NCBI GenBank assembly: GCA_015057275.1
Contig: SVEO01000001.1
Coordinates: 62,001 to 126,000, forward strand
Length of the DNA: 64,000 nt
DNA from: Lachnospiraceae bacterium
GTDB taxonomy: Bacteria; Bacillota; Clostridia; Lachnospirales; Lachnospiraceae
Direction: 5' to 3'
In this document: one piece after another, positions 50,931 through 61,469 of the stretch
Numbering within the stretch: the first letter of the stretch is position 1
Layout of the letters: every line of letters begins with the position of its first letter
Translations under genes and position numbers: made by a program
Notes under the pieces: model-generated
The model's database searches: none
Seen by the model: only the letters and a program-made list of their open reading frames with translations
What the model was told of the DNA's origin: nothing

Positions 50931-52877
50931 TTATCTAATCTCAGAGCCACTGATTAAGTCGCGGTCCAGTGTCAGCACAGACAGATTGCCTTCATCGTCG
51001 GAAGCTGCCAAAATCATGCCCTCGGAAAGCATGCCACACAGTTTCACCGGCTTCAAATTCGTAATAACTGCTACCTTCTTGCCGACCATTTCTTCCGGCT
51101 TGTAGTAAGCTGCGATACCGCTGACTATCTGGCGCACTTCGCCGCCAACACGAATTTGGGAAACTAACAGCTTCTTTGCCTTTTTTACCGGCTCACACTG
51201 CAACACTTCACCGACTTGAATCTGTACTTTATCAAAATCATCAATGCTGATTTCTTCCTTCTTTTCTACTTCCGGATACTTTGGACCTTCGGCCGCTTTC
51301 TTCTTCTCCTCAACCTTCGCCAGCACTTCTGCCACGTCAAGACGCGCAAAGAGAATTTCCGGTTTCTCAGTTACCTTGGTGCCGGACACATAATGACCGT
51401 AAGTTTCCATATCTTCCAAGCTTCTTGCGATTGTATTAAGCTGCGCAAGAATTTTTGCTGCTGTTTCAGGCATGAATGGTTCAAGCAATGCTGCGCCGGT
51501 GCTGATACTCTCGGTTAAATTGTATAATACCTCTTTCAGACGGTCCTGCTTTGTCTCGTCTTTTGCCAGAGCCCAAGGCATCGTCTCATCGATGTACTTG
51601 TTGCAGCGCTTGAATAATGCAAAAATCTCGCTGATGGCGTCTGCCACGCGCAATTTTTCCATCTTTTCCACAGCCTTCTTCGGTGCCTGCAAAGTCACTT
51701 CAATTAAGTCCGCATCCATCTCATCGGTCACACCGGTGCGTTCCACCACGCCGCCGAAATATTTATTTGTCATGGAAATGGTACGGTTTACAAGGTTGCC
51801 GAGCGTGTTCGCAAGGTCGGAATTCATGCGTTCCACCATCAGTTCCCAAGTAATCACGCCGTCATTGTCAAACGGCATCTCATGCAATACGAAGTAACGC
51901 ACTGCATCCACCCCGAACATTTCCACAAGCTCGTCCGCGTAAATTACGTTACCCTTAGACTTACTCATCTTGCCGTCACCCTGCAGTAACCACGGATGTC
52001 CGAAAATCTGCTTTGGCAACGGTAAGTCGAGCGCCATTAACATAATTGGCCAATAAATCGTGTGGAATCTTAAAATGTCCTTACCAATCAAATGCAAATC
52101 TGCCGGCCAGTATTTATCAAACATCGGGTCGCCGTTGCCGTCCAAATCATAACCGAGACCGGTAATGTAGTTGGAAAGCGCGTCGATCCAAACGTAAATG
52201 ACATGTTTGTCGTCGAAATCAACCGGAATACCCCACTTAAAAGAAGTTCTGGACACGCAAAGGTCCTGCAAGCCTGCCAAGAGGAAGTTATTCATCATCT
52301 CGTTTTTTCGCGACTCCGGCTGAATAAATTCCGGATGTGTATTGATATGCTCAATCAAACGGTCTGCATACTTGCTCAGTTTTAAGAAGTAAGCTTCTTC
52401 CTTTGCCGGCTGGCACTCTCTGCCACAGTCCGGGCACTTGCCATCCACAAGCTGGGAGGCAGTAAAGAAGGATTCGCACGGGGTACAATACATCCCTTCA
52501 TAATATCCCTTATAAATGTCGCCCTGTTCGTAGAGTTTCTTAAAAATCTTCTGCACCTGCTTTTCGTGGTAATCATCCGTCGTGCGAATAAACTTATCGT
52601 AAGATGTGCCCATCATATCCCAAATGCTCTGAATCTGGCCTGCCACGTCATCTACAAACTCCTTCGGAGTCACGCCCTTTTCGGCAGCTTTAAGCTCAAT
52701 CTTTTGGCCGTGCTCGTCAGTGCCGGTCTGGAATCTTACATCGTAGCCTTCCAGTCGCTTGAAACGGCAGATACTGTCGGCCAAAACAGCCTCATACGTA
52801 TTGCCGATATGCGGCTTGCCCGATGTATAGGCAATCGCTGTTGTCAAATAAAATTTCTTCTTACAATCCTGACACAT
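50931..52877 (-). CDS. metG: Methionyl-tRNA synthetase with C-terminal tRNA-binding domain
   Basis: FYLTTAIAYTSGKPHIGNTYE, KMSKSKGNVIY; C-terminal EMAP-like domain. Confidence 0.97.
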   Translation of the reverse strand: MCQDCKKKFYLTTAIAYTSGKPHIGNTYEAVLADSICRFKRLEGYDVRFQTGTDEHGQKIELKAAEKGVTPKEFVDDVAGQIQSIWDMMGTSYDKFIRTTDDYHEKQVQKIFKKLYEQGDIYKGYYEGMYCTPCESFFTASQLVDGKCPDCGRECQPAKEEAYFLKLSKYADRLIEHINTHPEFIQPESRKNEMMNNFLLAGLQDLCVSRTSFKWGIPVDFDDKHVIYVWIDALSNYITGLGYDLDGNGDPMFDKYWPADLHLIGKDILRFHTIYWPIMLMALDLPLPKQIFGHPWLLQGDGKMSKSKGNVIYADELVEMFGVDAVRYFVLHEMPFDNDGVITWELMVERMNSDLANTLGNLVNRTISMTNKYFGGVVERTGVTDEMDADLIEVTLQAPKKAVEKMEKLRVADAISEIFALFKRCNKYIDETMPWALAKDETKQDRLKEVLYNLTESISTGAALLEPFMPETAAKILAQLNTIARSLEDMETYGHYVSGTKVTEKPEILFARLDVAEVLAKVEEKKKAAEGPKYPEVEKKEEISIDDFDKVQIQVGEVLQCEPVKKAKKLLVSQIRVGGEVRQIVSGIAAYYKPEEMVGKKVAVITNLKPVKLCGMLSEGMILAASDDEGNLSVLTLDRDLISGSEIR

Positions 52878-53067
52878 ATTTTTTCTCCTTATTTTTAAAA
52901 TAATCTATTTTACCCTTAATTACATTTAAGTTTGAGTTTATTATTTTTTCCGATATTTGTCAAGGAGCGCGGCGGTTTTCGCGGGATAAAATCTCATAAT
53001 CCGGCTTCGGCACGAATATGAATGGAGTAATATATTGCTTTCGGCTTTACTTGCGGAGGTCTCTGCC

Positions 53068-54957
53068 ATGAAACTTAATGAATTACATCTACCCCATTTT
53101 GACCTTTCAACGAAAGATGGGCGCCGTGTTACGCTTCTTTTGTACGGTGCACTGCCGCTGTTGCTTTTGATTTTAGTAATTTCCTTTTTTGCTCTCTATC
53201 CGGGCGTTGTGGGAAATGCAGGTTCCCATAATAGCTCCGGTCCGTCGGCGGGCGACTCCGATAGCGGTTCAGCAAAGGAGCAGACCTCACTTACACCGGC
53301 GCAAAAAGACTTTGACACCTATCTGAACACAATTTTTGCCACACAAGCGGCGGACAGCACGTTGTCCGAACATTTTATGATTGCAGATCCTACTTATTAC
53401 GGTATTCGCGAAAAGGAGGCAACTTGGGGCCCGGCGATGCTTTTAGAATTGCGAGATGCAGACACCGAAGCAAAGATTTTATTTGAACGTCTGGAGTCAT
53501 ATGCTTACAATGAGCTGACCGATGAACAAAAAATCTGTTATCAGCTAATTGAAAATGTGGCTTCCCATATGGCTGAATCAGAGAATTCCTACTTGTATGA
53601 CAGCGTCTTCAGTCCGACCGTCGGCGTGCAGGCACAAATTCCGGTTCTGCTCGCTGAATACGCTTTTGATTCGACAGCGGATATCGAAAATTACCTGTCA
53701 TTGATTGAGCTTTTGCCGGAATATTTTATGTCACTTCTTACCTTACAGCAGGAACGTATCTCTTTCGGAATTCCGTTGCCGATTACGTTGGCGGAACGTG
53801 TTGTCGCACAATGTGAATCGGTCTCCTCGCAAGGAAATGATTGCTTTTTATTGGAAATTTTTGAACAGAAGATTTATGATTTTTCTAATGACGTGGCGAC
53901 ATTGTCGGAAACACAGATTGCAAATTATACGGAACGTCACGAGCTGCTTATATTGAACAGTTACCTCCCTGCCTATCGACTGCTCGCTGACAATCTTGCT
54001 TCCTACGCGTCGGCTAAGGCGAGCGTTTTGGGGCTTGCTCATTATGACGGCGGCAAGGAGTATTACGAAGCATTTGCGCAATCGGAGCTTGGCACCACGC
54101 GCACAATGCAGGAATATATCTCAATGACCGAGCTGCAGATTGAAAATGATTTGCAGGAAGTTTATTTGCTGCTGGCAGGCGATTCAACGCTGCCAGAGGC
54201 GCTGCTAAAGGTCGATGAGCTACTCGCAGACGGTTCTCCGGAGGAGTGCCTCACATTGCTGTCTGAGGCGATGCTTACCGATTTTCCGGCACCCGCTGAC
54301 AATAAGTTTTCCATCAAATATGTTCATTCTGCTCTGGAGCCATTCTTAAGCCCGGCGTTCTATATGATACCGCAGATTGATGCTGATGCTTCCAACATCA
54401 TTTACTTAAATCAGTCACGTATGACCTCCGGCGAAACGCTGCTTTCAACGCTGGCGCACGAGGGTTTCCCGGGACATCTGTACCAAACTGTCACATTTTA
54501 TGAAACAAATCCGCATCCGGTGCGGCAGCTTTATTCGTGTAACGGCTATGTCGAAGGTTGGGCCACGTATGTGGAAATGATTTCTTACGATTACATGGGA
54601 CTGCCGAAAAATCTTGCCGAACTGCTAAGACGCAATGCTTCTTTTTCTCTCGGCCTCTATGCACGCATCGACATGGGGGTAAACTATGACGGCTGGCAAA
54701 AGGCAGATGTCGTCGGTTTCCTCGAAAGCTACGGAATCAGCAGCGATGATTATGCTGACGAAATTTACTACACGATGGTCGAGGAACCAGGCAATTATCT
54801 AAAATATTATCTTGGTTATTTGGAAATTTTAGAGCTACGCAAAACAGCATTAGCCATCGACGGCGATGATTTTTCACTGAAGGAATTCCATGCAACATTG
54901 CTGGAGATGGGGCCATTGCCGTTTGAGATGTTAGAGGAAATAATTTTATCGCAGTAG
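53068..54957 (+). CDS. DUF885-type membrane-anchored metallopeptidase-like protein
   Basis: N-terminal TM; STLAHEGFPGHLYQTVTFYETN, CNGYVEGWATYVEM. Confidence 0.88.
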   Translation: MKLNELHLPHFDLSTKDGRRVTLLLYGALPLLLLILVISFFALYPGVVGNAGSHNSSGPSAGDSDSGSAKEQTSLTPAQKDFDTYLNTIFATQAADSTLSEHFMIADPTYYGIREKEATWGPAMLLELRDADTEAKILFERLESYAYNELTDEQKICYQLIENVASHMAESENSYLYDSVFSPTVGVQAQIPVLLAEYAFDSTADIENYLSLIELLPEYFMSLLTLQQERISFGIPLPITLAERVVAQCESVSSQGNDCFLLEIFEQKIYDFSNDVATLSETQIANYTERHELLILNSYLPAYRLLADNLASYASAKASVLGLAHYDGGKEYYEAFAQSELGTTRTMQEYISMTELQIENDLQEVYLLLAGDSTLPEALLKVDELLADGSPEECLTLLSEAMLTDFPAPADNKFSIKYVHSALEPFLSPAFYMIPQIDADASNIIYLNQSRMTSGETLLSTLAHEGFPGHLYQTVTFYETNPHPVRQLYSCNGYVEGWATYVEMISYDYMGLPKNLAELLRRNASFSLGLYARIDMGVNYDGWQKADVVGFLESYGISSDDYADEIYYTMVEEPGNYLKYYLGYLEILELRKTALAIDGDDFSLKEFHATLLEMGPLPFEMLEEIILSQ

Positions 54958-55091
54958 AGCAATCTAAAAACAGCGGAATTCTACCTTAGGTTGAGTACCG
55001 AGCGGCTGCAATTTGCCCTCCGTGTATAGACTTTTTACTCGAAATATGATACCATGAAGAGAAATAAATTTATATGTGACATGGAGGATTT

Positions 55092-55340
55092 ATGGTTTAT
55101 AAAACAAGGGGCGTTTGTTCCCGTCAAATCAATTTTGAAGTTGCCGAAGACGGCACCATCTGCACCGTTAATTTCATGGGCGGCTGCAATGGAAACACAC
55201 AAGGTGTGGCACGTTTAGTCGAGGGCATGAATATTAACGATGCGATTGTCCGCCTTGAGGGCATTGATTGCAATGGTCGTGGCACCTCTTGTCCGGACCA
55301 GCTCGCACGCGCATTTAAGGAATATTTAGCGCAGGCGTAA
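55092..55340 (+). CDS. TSCPD domain protein (TIGR03905-like)
   Basis: 82 aa; CSRQINFEVAEDGTICTVNFMGGCNGNTQGVARLVEGM...RGTSCPDQLA. Confidence 0.9.
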   Translation: MVYKTRGVCSRQINFEVAEDGTICTVNFMGGCNGNTQGVARLVEGMNINDAIVRLEGIDCNGRGTSCPDQLARAFKEYLAQA

Positions 55341-55370
55341 ATCGCACGCCATAATATGTGACGCAAGAAA

Positions 55371-55414
55371 AGTACGGTAGCCATCTTTTCAGACCAGCTA
55401 CCGTACCTTTTTCA
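55371..55414. terminator. Bidirectional terminator
   Basis: agtacggtagccatcttttcagaccagctaccgtacctttttc. Confidence 0.75.
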
Positions 55415-55421
55415 TTACATA

Positions 55422-56375
55422 TTATTTTTCTTCTTCATACGTCAGCACATCGCGTGCAATGTAAATCGGACGATTTTTTCCTTCGACGTAAACTTTCGCC
55501 ATGTATTCACCGAGAACTCCAAGCACCATAAGTTGCACGCCGCCCATAAAGAGAATCAGCGCGACGATGGTTGGGTACCCCGGCAGCCCCATACCGAAGA
55601 ATAATTTTTGGATGACAACGACAATTAAGTAAAGTGCTGCCAATGCCGAGGAAATGGCGCCAAGAATGGTCGCCATATGAAGCGGTGCAGTGGTAAAGGA
55701 TACGATGCCACCTATTGCATATTTAAACAGTTTCCAAAAGTTCCACTTGGTCGTGCCGTTGGCTCGTTCCTGCACCTCGTACGGCATATAATATGTTTCA
55801 AAGCCGACCCACGAGAAAATGCCCTTGGAGAAGCGATGATATTCCGGCAGCGAAAGCACGGCATCCACCATCTTCCGACGCATCGTGCGGAAATCGCTGG
55901 CACCCTGAATGAAGGTAATGTCCGCCATCTTGTTAATAATCTTGTAGAAGCAGTCCTTGAAGAATGTCAATACTTTGCCTTCTTTGCGCTCCGCCTGATA
56001 AGCCGCTACACAGTCGTATTCCGGATGTGTGTCAAGGATATCGACCATCTCCAGTGCGATTTCCGGTCGCTGCTGGAGGTCCGCATCGATAATTGTGATA
56101 TAATCGCCGGTCGCATGGCTAAGGCCCGCATAAATAGCAGACTCCTTGCCGAAGTTTCGCGAGAAGTCAATTACTTTCATATGTAACTCTCCCTGCTTCT
56201 CGCGGTGCAGTTCGTGCAACACCTGTCGCGTGCAATCCCTGCTGCCGTCATTGACGAAAACTATTTCCACCTGTTCTTTATACTCTTTTTCCTGCAATGA
56301 CGCGAGAATTGCATCATACATTAACCGTACATTTTTTTCCTCATTATAACAAGGAATTACTAATGATAATTTCAT
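55422..56375 (-). CDS. GT2 glycosyltransferase (GtrB/DPM1-like, C-terminal TMs)
   Basis: SLVIPCYNEEKNVRLMY, IDADLQQRPE, C-terminal two TM segments. Confidence 0.9.
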   Translation of the reverse strand: MKLSLVIPCYNEEKNVRLMYDAILASLQEKEYKEQVEIVFVNDGSRDCTRQVLHELHREKQGELHMKVIDFSRNFGKESAIYAGLSHATGDYITIIDADLQQRPEIALEMVDILDTHPEYDCVAAYQAERKEGKVLTFFKDCFYKIINKMADITFIQGASDFRTMRRKMVDAVLSLPEYHRFSKGIFSWVGFETYYMPYEVQERANGTTKWNFWKLFKYAIGGIVSFTTAPLHMATILGAISSALAALYLIVVVIQKLFFGMGLPGYPTIVALILFMGGVQLMVLGVLGEYMAKVYVEGKNRPIYIARDVLTYEEEK

Positions 56376-56388
56376 AATTTGCCTCTAT

Positions 56389-57174
56389 TTATCCCCTTAT
56401 CCCATGTTTGCGCACGCCATTGATTGCATAGCTGATAAAATAAAATACGGACGGAATCACGCCGATTCCCGCATAGCGGAGTGACTGATAATGCATCAGC
56501 GCTGATTTTAATTTGTTACCTGTCTTGGCGGTCGGACTCTTGCGGTAATACAAAAGTGGCTTATTAATGCCAATTGCGCACCCATACTTTTTCAAAATGC
56601 GAAGCCACAAAATGTAATCTTCATGCGCATCGTCGTGCTCCATGCCAAACTCAGCAATGACCTCACGCTTTGCCAGCACAGACGAACAATTGATGCAATT
56701 ATGCTTCAACAAAACTTTATATGTGATGTCCTCGGTAACCGGCACCACGCGCCCGGTTTTACTGCCGTCGGCGTTGACAAACTCACGTGCGGTCGAACAC
56801 AGCACACATCCACTCTCCTCTAAAACACTTACCTGTTTTTTCAGTTTGCCCGGCGCCCACCAGTCATCACTATCCAAAAACGCAATATATTTTCCCTTTG
56901 CCATCGAAATCCCGAGATTTCTCGAAGCCGCCACACCCTGATTGACCGGATTTTTTTTGTAAATCACACCCGGGATTGAAAGGTACGGTGCAAGCGCATC
57001 ATAGGTTGCATCGTCCGGCGAATTGTCTAAAATTAGCAGTTCAAACGGAATTTCCTGACATAGCACGGATTCGACTGCAACTGCAATCGTTTTCTCCGAA
57101 TGAAATGCCGGCATAATGACACTTACTAACGGTTCTTCGTTTTGTTCTCGTCTTTCATCGCGGTTGTCTGCCAT
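56389..57174 (-). CDS. GT2 family glycosyltransferase
   Basis: PLVSVIMPAFHSEKTIAVAVESVL, KYIAFLDSDDWW. Confidence 0.9.
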   Translation of the reverse strand: MADNRDERREQNEEPLVSVIMPAFHSEKTIAVAVESVLCQEIPFELLILDNSPDDATYDALAPYLSIPGVIYKKNPVNQGVAASRNLGISMAKGKYIAFLDSDDWWAPGKLKKQVSVLEESGCVLCSTAREFVNADGSKTGRVVPVTEDITYKVLLKHNCINCSSVLAKREVIAEFGMEHDDAHEDYILWLRILKKYGCAIGINKPLLYYRKSPTAKTGNKLKSALMHYQSLRYAGIGVIPSVFYFISYAINGVRKHGIRG

Positions 57175-58502
57175 TCGTCTACTCCCTCTGTGTTTTCCTT
57201 CATAAACAAAATCTTGATTGTCATTAACACCAGTTCAATATCTAAAAGCAATGATTGATGCTCGATATAATATAGGTCGAGTTTCAGCTTGTCGTACGGT
57301 GTCGTGTTGTACTTCCCGTGCACCTGCGCATATCCGGTAAGTCCAGCCTTCGTCTTTAAGCGAAAATCAAATTCCGGAATGCTCTCTTTATACTGGTCGG
57401 CAATCTCCGGACGCTCCGGTCTCGGACCAACAATCGACATTTCACCCTTCAATATGTTGATAATTTGCGGCAGCTCATCCAAATGCAGCGCACGAATCAC
57501 TTTGCCTACCGGCGTAATACGGCTGTCATTTTTCTTTGCAAGCTGCGCCTTGCCGTTCTCTGAATCAATCTTCATACTGCGGAATTTGTAAATGTCAAAC
57601 ACTTTGCCATTCAATGTAAGACGCGGTTGCTTGTACAAAATCGGGCCGCCGTCCTGCAACTTAATAAGAATTGCGATGACCAGCATAATCGGTGATGCCA
57701 CAATCGCCACCGGAATAATCAGGCATAAATCAAAAATACGCTTCACGATTTGTCCCTCACGCTGGCGGTCGCGGTTTTTACAGATTAACAGTGGTGAGTC
57801 AAAAATATTACTATTGTCTGCGCCGAGCAAAATTACGTCCGAAAGCTTCGGCGTCACGTACGCGCGAATAGATTTGTCAAAGCAAAACTTTACCAAATCA
57901 TTTCTTGTTTCGCCCGGAATATCACAAAGAATGACTGCCTCATATTGCAGGATTTTTTCCTTCATCTTTTCCATGCCCTGATTGATGTGGATAAATTCGC
58001 AAATATGATACTTGTCCTTGCGGCTGTTCATCTTTAAGAACAAGCCGTCCGGGTCATAATCACCGTACACCATAATCGTCTTACGCGGCGGGAAGAGTTT
58101 GCGGTAAATCGCTTTCGCGAGGCATGCCCAAAACACAACAATGCAAAAATCAATACATGTCAAAATTACCATCGGCCATGCCGTTACCAGCCAACGGTTC
58201 AACAGACAAATCTGTAAATACATCAAAACATTTACAAAAACAATTGATAACATCTGGGAATAGATAATCTCCAAAATACCCCAATCGCCAATCTTACGCG
58301 CGCTGTAAATCTTTGTAAATAAATAAAGAATAATTGCGTAAACGGCCACCAAAAGCCAGTTACCTTTATTCCAAAACGGATCCGGAATAATTGGATGATA
58401 CATCGACATCCACACATACCAAAACGCGTAACAGATCATAAATATATTTGCAAGGGAAAGTAAAAGACGTACCCCTCTTTTTATTTGACCCGAATTCTTC
58501 AT
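57126..58502 (-). CDS. Undecaprenyl-phosphate sugar transferase (bacterial sugar transferase)
   Basis: N-terminal TMs; KRIFDLCLIIPVAIVASPIM, KFRSMKIDSENG, HLDELPQIINILKGEMSIVGPRPERPE. Confidence 0.92.
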   Translation of the reverse strand: MKNSGQIKRGVRLLLSLANIFMICYAFWYVWMSMYHPIIPDPFWNKGNWLLVAVYAIILYLFTKIYSARKIGDWGILEIIYSQMLSIVFVNVLMYLQICLLNRWLVTAWPMVILTCIDFCIVVFWACLAKAIYRKLFPPRKTIMVYGDYDPDGLFLKMNSRKDKYHICEFIHINQGMEKMKEKILQYEAVILCDIPGETRNDLVKFCFDKSIRAYVTPKLSDVILLGADNSNIFDSPLLICKNRDRQREGQIVKRIFDLCLIIPVAIVASPIMLVIAILIKLQDGGPILYKQPRLTLNGKVFDIYKFRSMKIDSENGKAQLAKKNDSRITPVGKVIRALHLDELPQIINILKGEMSIVGPRPERPEIADQYKESIPEFDFRLKTKAGLTGYAQVHGKYNTTPYDKLKLDLYYIEHQSLLLDIELVLMTIKILFMKENTEGVDEWQTTAMKDENKTKNR

Positions 58503-58635
58503 ATAACCACCAGTTATAATATCCTTTCTCTATGTATCATTTGCTTTTCAAAAATCTTTTGCATATTATTGTTAACCTTTTGCGATAAGTTTAACAAAGA
58601 GCGCTTTCTTTGTCAATTTTTTCGCCAATTTTCAG

Positions 58636-58663
58636 TTGTTTTTTTGATTTCCTGTAGTATAAT
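58636..58663 (+). promoter_or_regulatory. Putative sigma-70-type promoter for LCP gene
   Basis: TTGTTT, 16-nt spacer, TATAAT. Confidence 0.5.
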
Positions 58664-58725
58664 GTGAACTACCATCTGCTATACGATGGTGTTTGGGGAA
58701 AAATAATTTATTTTACGGAGGTTAC

Positions 58726-58749
58726 AGCGTAAACGCTTCGGAATGGAGG
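58726..58749 (+). promoter_or_regulatory. 24-nt leader element shared with 36771-36794
   Basis: AGCGTAAACGCTTCGGAATGGAGG. Confidence 0.6.
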
Positions 58750-58754
58750 TTATG

Positions 58755-60293
58755 ATGGCACGAAGGAAGGAACACATCGGCAGACAGGAGGAATCGGCCG
58801 GTTATGAAATGTCCGAGCTTGAGGCGCGCAAGGATCGGCGCTTAAGACGGATGGAAAAACAAAAGCTTAAAAAGAGTCGCACAGTCGGCAAATTTCTTGT
58901 GGCAGTGCAGGCACTGCTTACGATACTGTTTTTGGTGTCTCTTTTTATATTAAAATTGCTGCCGATTGCATATTGTATCGCGATTGCAGCAGTTCTCATA
59001 TTATTTGTTTTGTATAATTATTTTACCCAGTATACGAAACATTACCGCACATTGGGCAAGATTTTTTCGATAATCTTAAGTATTATTTTGGCATTCGGCT
59101 CATATTACTTAATAAAAACGCACGATTTGTTTTCAGCGATTACCGGCGCCGGTTACAAGACTTCGGTCATTTCGGTGTATGTGCTGGATGACTCAAACAT
59201 TTCGTCGCTGTCACAGATGAAAGATGCAGCATTCGGCGCACAGGATTTTACCGATAAATCAAACACGGATTTTGCGATTGGCAAAATAACAGATGAGATT
59301 GGTCAGGAACCGAATGTCACATATTATGACAGTTTTGACGATTTGGTGGCAGCTCTCTACGATGGTAGTGTGTCGGCTATTATATTAAATGAAGCCTACC
59401 TCGATACGATTACCGAGCATTATGAGTCATTTTCAGATGACACACGCTTTATTGCCTCGTATACAAATAAAGTAAAAATCAATGTGAATAACTCATCGGT
59501 GGCGGTCACCAAGGAATCGTTTAATATTTATATCAGCGGCATTGACGTGTACGGAAATATTTCCAAGACGAGCCGCAGCGACGTGAATATCATTGCCACG
59601 GTTAACCCGCTGACAAAGGAAATTTTACTGACTTCCACACCGCGAGATTCGTATGTGGAGCTTATTTCCGACGATATCCCGGCCGGCAATATGGATAAAT
59701 TAACGCATGCCGGCATTCACGGTGTCGACTGCTCCATGGCGACGCTGGCAAACTTATATGAGACGGATATTGATTACTTTGTGCGTGTGAATTTCTCGGG
59801 ATTCCAGGAGATTATCGATGCGCTCGGCGGCATCACGATTGAAAATGAGACCGCATTTACCTCGCACGACGGCTACTATTTTGCAGCCGGCACACTGAAA
59901 CTCGACGGTCTGCATGCGCTCCATTTTGCACGTGAGCGTAAGGCGTTTGCGCTCGGCGACGTGCAGCGCGGCATGAATCAGATGAAGGTAATTAAAGCGA
60001 TGGCAAATGAGGCAATGTCTTCCAAATTGTTGGAGAATTACACCGAAATTCTGGCGAGTATCGAAGGCTCGATGGAGACAAATTTCGAGCAGTCTGACAT
60101 CGGCGCGCTTGTGCAGATGCAGTTGAAAGAAAAGATGCCTGAATGGACGATTACAACAAATTATGTCAGCGGTACGAGCGCAAGCCGCAAAACATACCAG
60201 TCGCCGAACCGGAATTTGTCCGTATACTTGCTGGACGATGATTCTGTTGCGGAAGCGAAAGAAAAAATTCACACAATACTGAACAATAAATAA
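58755..60293 (+). CDS. LCP (LytR-CpsA-Psr) family protein
   Basis: NIYISGIDVYGNISKTSRSDVNIIATVNPLTKEILLTSTPRDSYV, KLDGLHALHFARERKAFALGDVQRGMNQ. Confidence 0.94.
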   Translation: MARRKEHIGRQEESAGYEMSELEARKDRRLRRMEKQKLKKSRTVGKFLVAVQALLTILFLVSLFILKLLPIAYCIAIAAVLILFVLYNYFTQYTKHYRTLGKIFSIILSIILAFGSYYLIKTHDLFSAITGAGYKTSVISVYVLDDSNISSLSQMKDAAFGAQDFTDKSNTDFAIGKITDEIGQEPNVTYYDSFDDLVAALYDGSVSAIILNEAYLDTITEHYESFSDDTRFIASYTNKVKINVNNSSVAVTKESFNIYISGIDVYGNISKTSRSDVNIIATVNPLTKEILLTSTPRDSYVELISDDIPAGNMDKLTHAGIHGVDCSMATLANLYETDIDYFVRVNFSGFQEIIDALGGITIENETAFTSHDGYYFAAGTLKLDGLHALHFARERKAFALGDVQRGMNQMKVIKAMANEAMSSKLLENYTEILASIEGSMETNFEQSDIGALVQMQLKEKMPEWTITTNYVSGTSASRKTYQSPNRNLSVYLLDDDSVAEAKEKIHTILNNK

Positions 60294-60310
60294 ACTGGAG
60301 AATATTTATT

Positions 60311-61375
60311 ATGAAGAAAATTTTGCTTACCGGCGGCGGTACTGCCGGACATGTAACACCGAATATTGCTCTGCTTCCTACTTTAAGAGAGCAGGGATAT
60401 GAAATTCGCTACATCGGCTCCTATGACGGAATTGAGAAGACGCTGATGGAGGATTGCGGTATTCCATACACCGGCATTGCGACCGGCAAATTCCGCCGCT
60501 ATCTGTCGCTAAAAAATCTGACGGATCCGTTTCGCGTGTTTAAGGGCTATGGCGAGGCAAAGAAACTGATGCGCGAATATAAGCCGGATGTGCTCTTTTC
60601 CAAGGGTGGTTTCGTAGCTGTGCCTGTCGTGCTTGCCGCGAAGAAATACAAGGTTCCGACCATCATCCATGAATCCGACATGACACCGGGTCTGGCAAAC
60701 AAAATTTGCATCCCTTCCGCCGCGAAGGTGTGCCACAGCTTCCCTGAAACTGCAAAATATCTTCCGGAGGGCAAAGCGGTTTACTCCGGCTCCCCGATTC
60801 GTAAGGAACTTTCCGAGGGCGACCCTGCAGCCGGCCGTGCGCTTTGCGGTTTTAATACTGAAAAGCCGGTACTGCTCGTAATGGGCGGTAGCCTCGGCGC
60901 ACTGAAAGTGAACCAGGCGGTGCGCGAAGCACTTCCTCGCCTGCTTGAAACTTTCCAGATTTGCCATCTGTGCGGCAAAGGTAAGGTTGACCCAGCTTAT
61001 GATAACACATCGGGCTACGTACAATTTGAGTACATTTCCGACGAACTAAAAGACCTGTTCGCGATGACTGACGTGGTAATTTCCCGTGCCGGTGCCAATG
61101 CGATTTTCGAGCTTTTGGCGCTGAAAAAGCCGAATCTGCTCATTCCGCTTTCGGCAGCAGCCAGTCGCGGCGACCAGATTTTGAACGCCAAATCTTTCGC
61201 GGCACAGGGCTTTTCCAAGGTGATGGAGGAAGAAACCATCACATCCGACCTGCTCGCTTCCGAAGTCGAGGACTTATATGCGAACCGCAAGGCCTACGTG
61301 GATGCGATGACAAATGCCGCGGGACAGAACGCAATTACAACAATTACTGAGTTAATTAAGAAAGTCGCACGGTAA
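60311..61375 (+). CDS. murG: UDP-GlcNAc:undecaprenyl-PP-MurNAc-pentapeptide GlcNAc transferase
   Basis: ILLTGGGTAGHVTPNIALLP, VVISRAGANAIFELLALKKPNLLIPL. Confidence 0.95.
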   Translation: MKKILLTGGGTAGHVTPNIALLPTLREQGYEIRYIGSYDGIEKTLMEDCGIPYTGIATGKFRRYLSLKNLTDPFRVFKGYGEAKKLMREYKPDVLFSKGGFVAVPVVLAAKKYKVPTIIHESDMTPGLANKICIPSAAKVCHSFPETAKYLPEGKAVYSGSPIRKELSEGDPAAGRALCGFNTEKPVLLVMGGSLGALKVNQAVREALPRLLETFQICHLCGKGKVDPAYDNTSGYVQFEYISDELKDLFAMTDVVISRAGANAIFELLALKKPNLLIPLSAAASRGDQILNAKSFAAQGFSKVMEEETITSDLLASEVEDLYANRKAYVDAMTNAAGQNAITTITELIKKVAR

Positions 61376-61415
61376 TAACTTGTTTCAAAGAGGCGGCATG
61401 GATTAACAAATACCA

Positions 61416-61462
61416 TAAGGGCATACAATAGTGTACTTACATTATTGTATGCCCTTATTATA
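61416..61462. terminator. Bidirectional terminator
   Basis: taagggcatacaatagtgtacttacattattgtatgcccttatta. Confidence 0.8.
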
Positions 61463-61469
61463 TTTAAAC

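Noticed and set aside
52878-53067. Possible T-box or other riboswitch between metG and the DUF885 gene
   Set aside because: No T-box consensus (TGGxACCGCG-like) or stable leader/terminator pair seen
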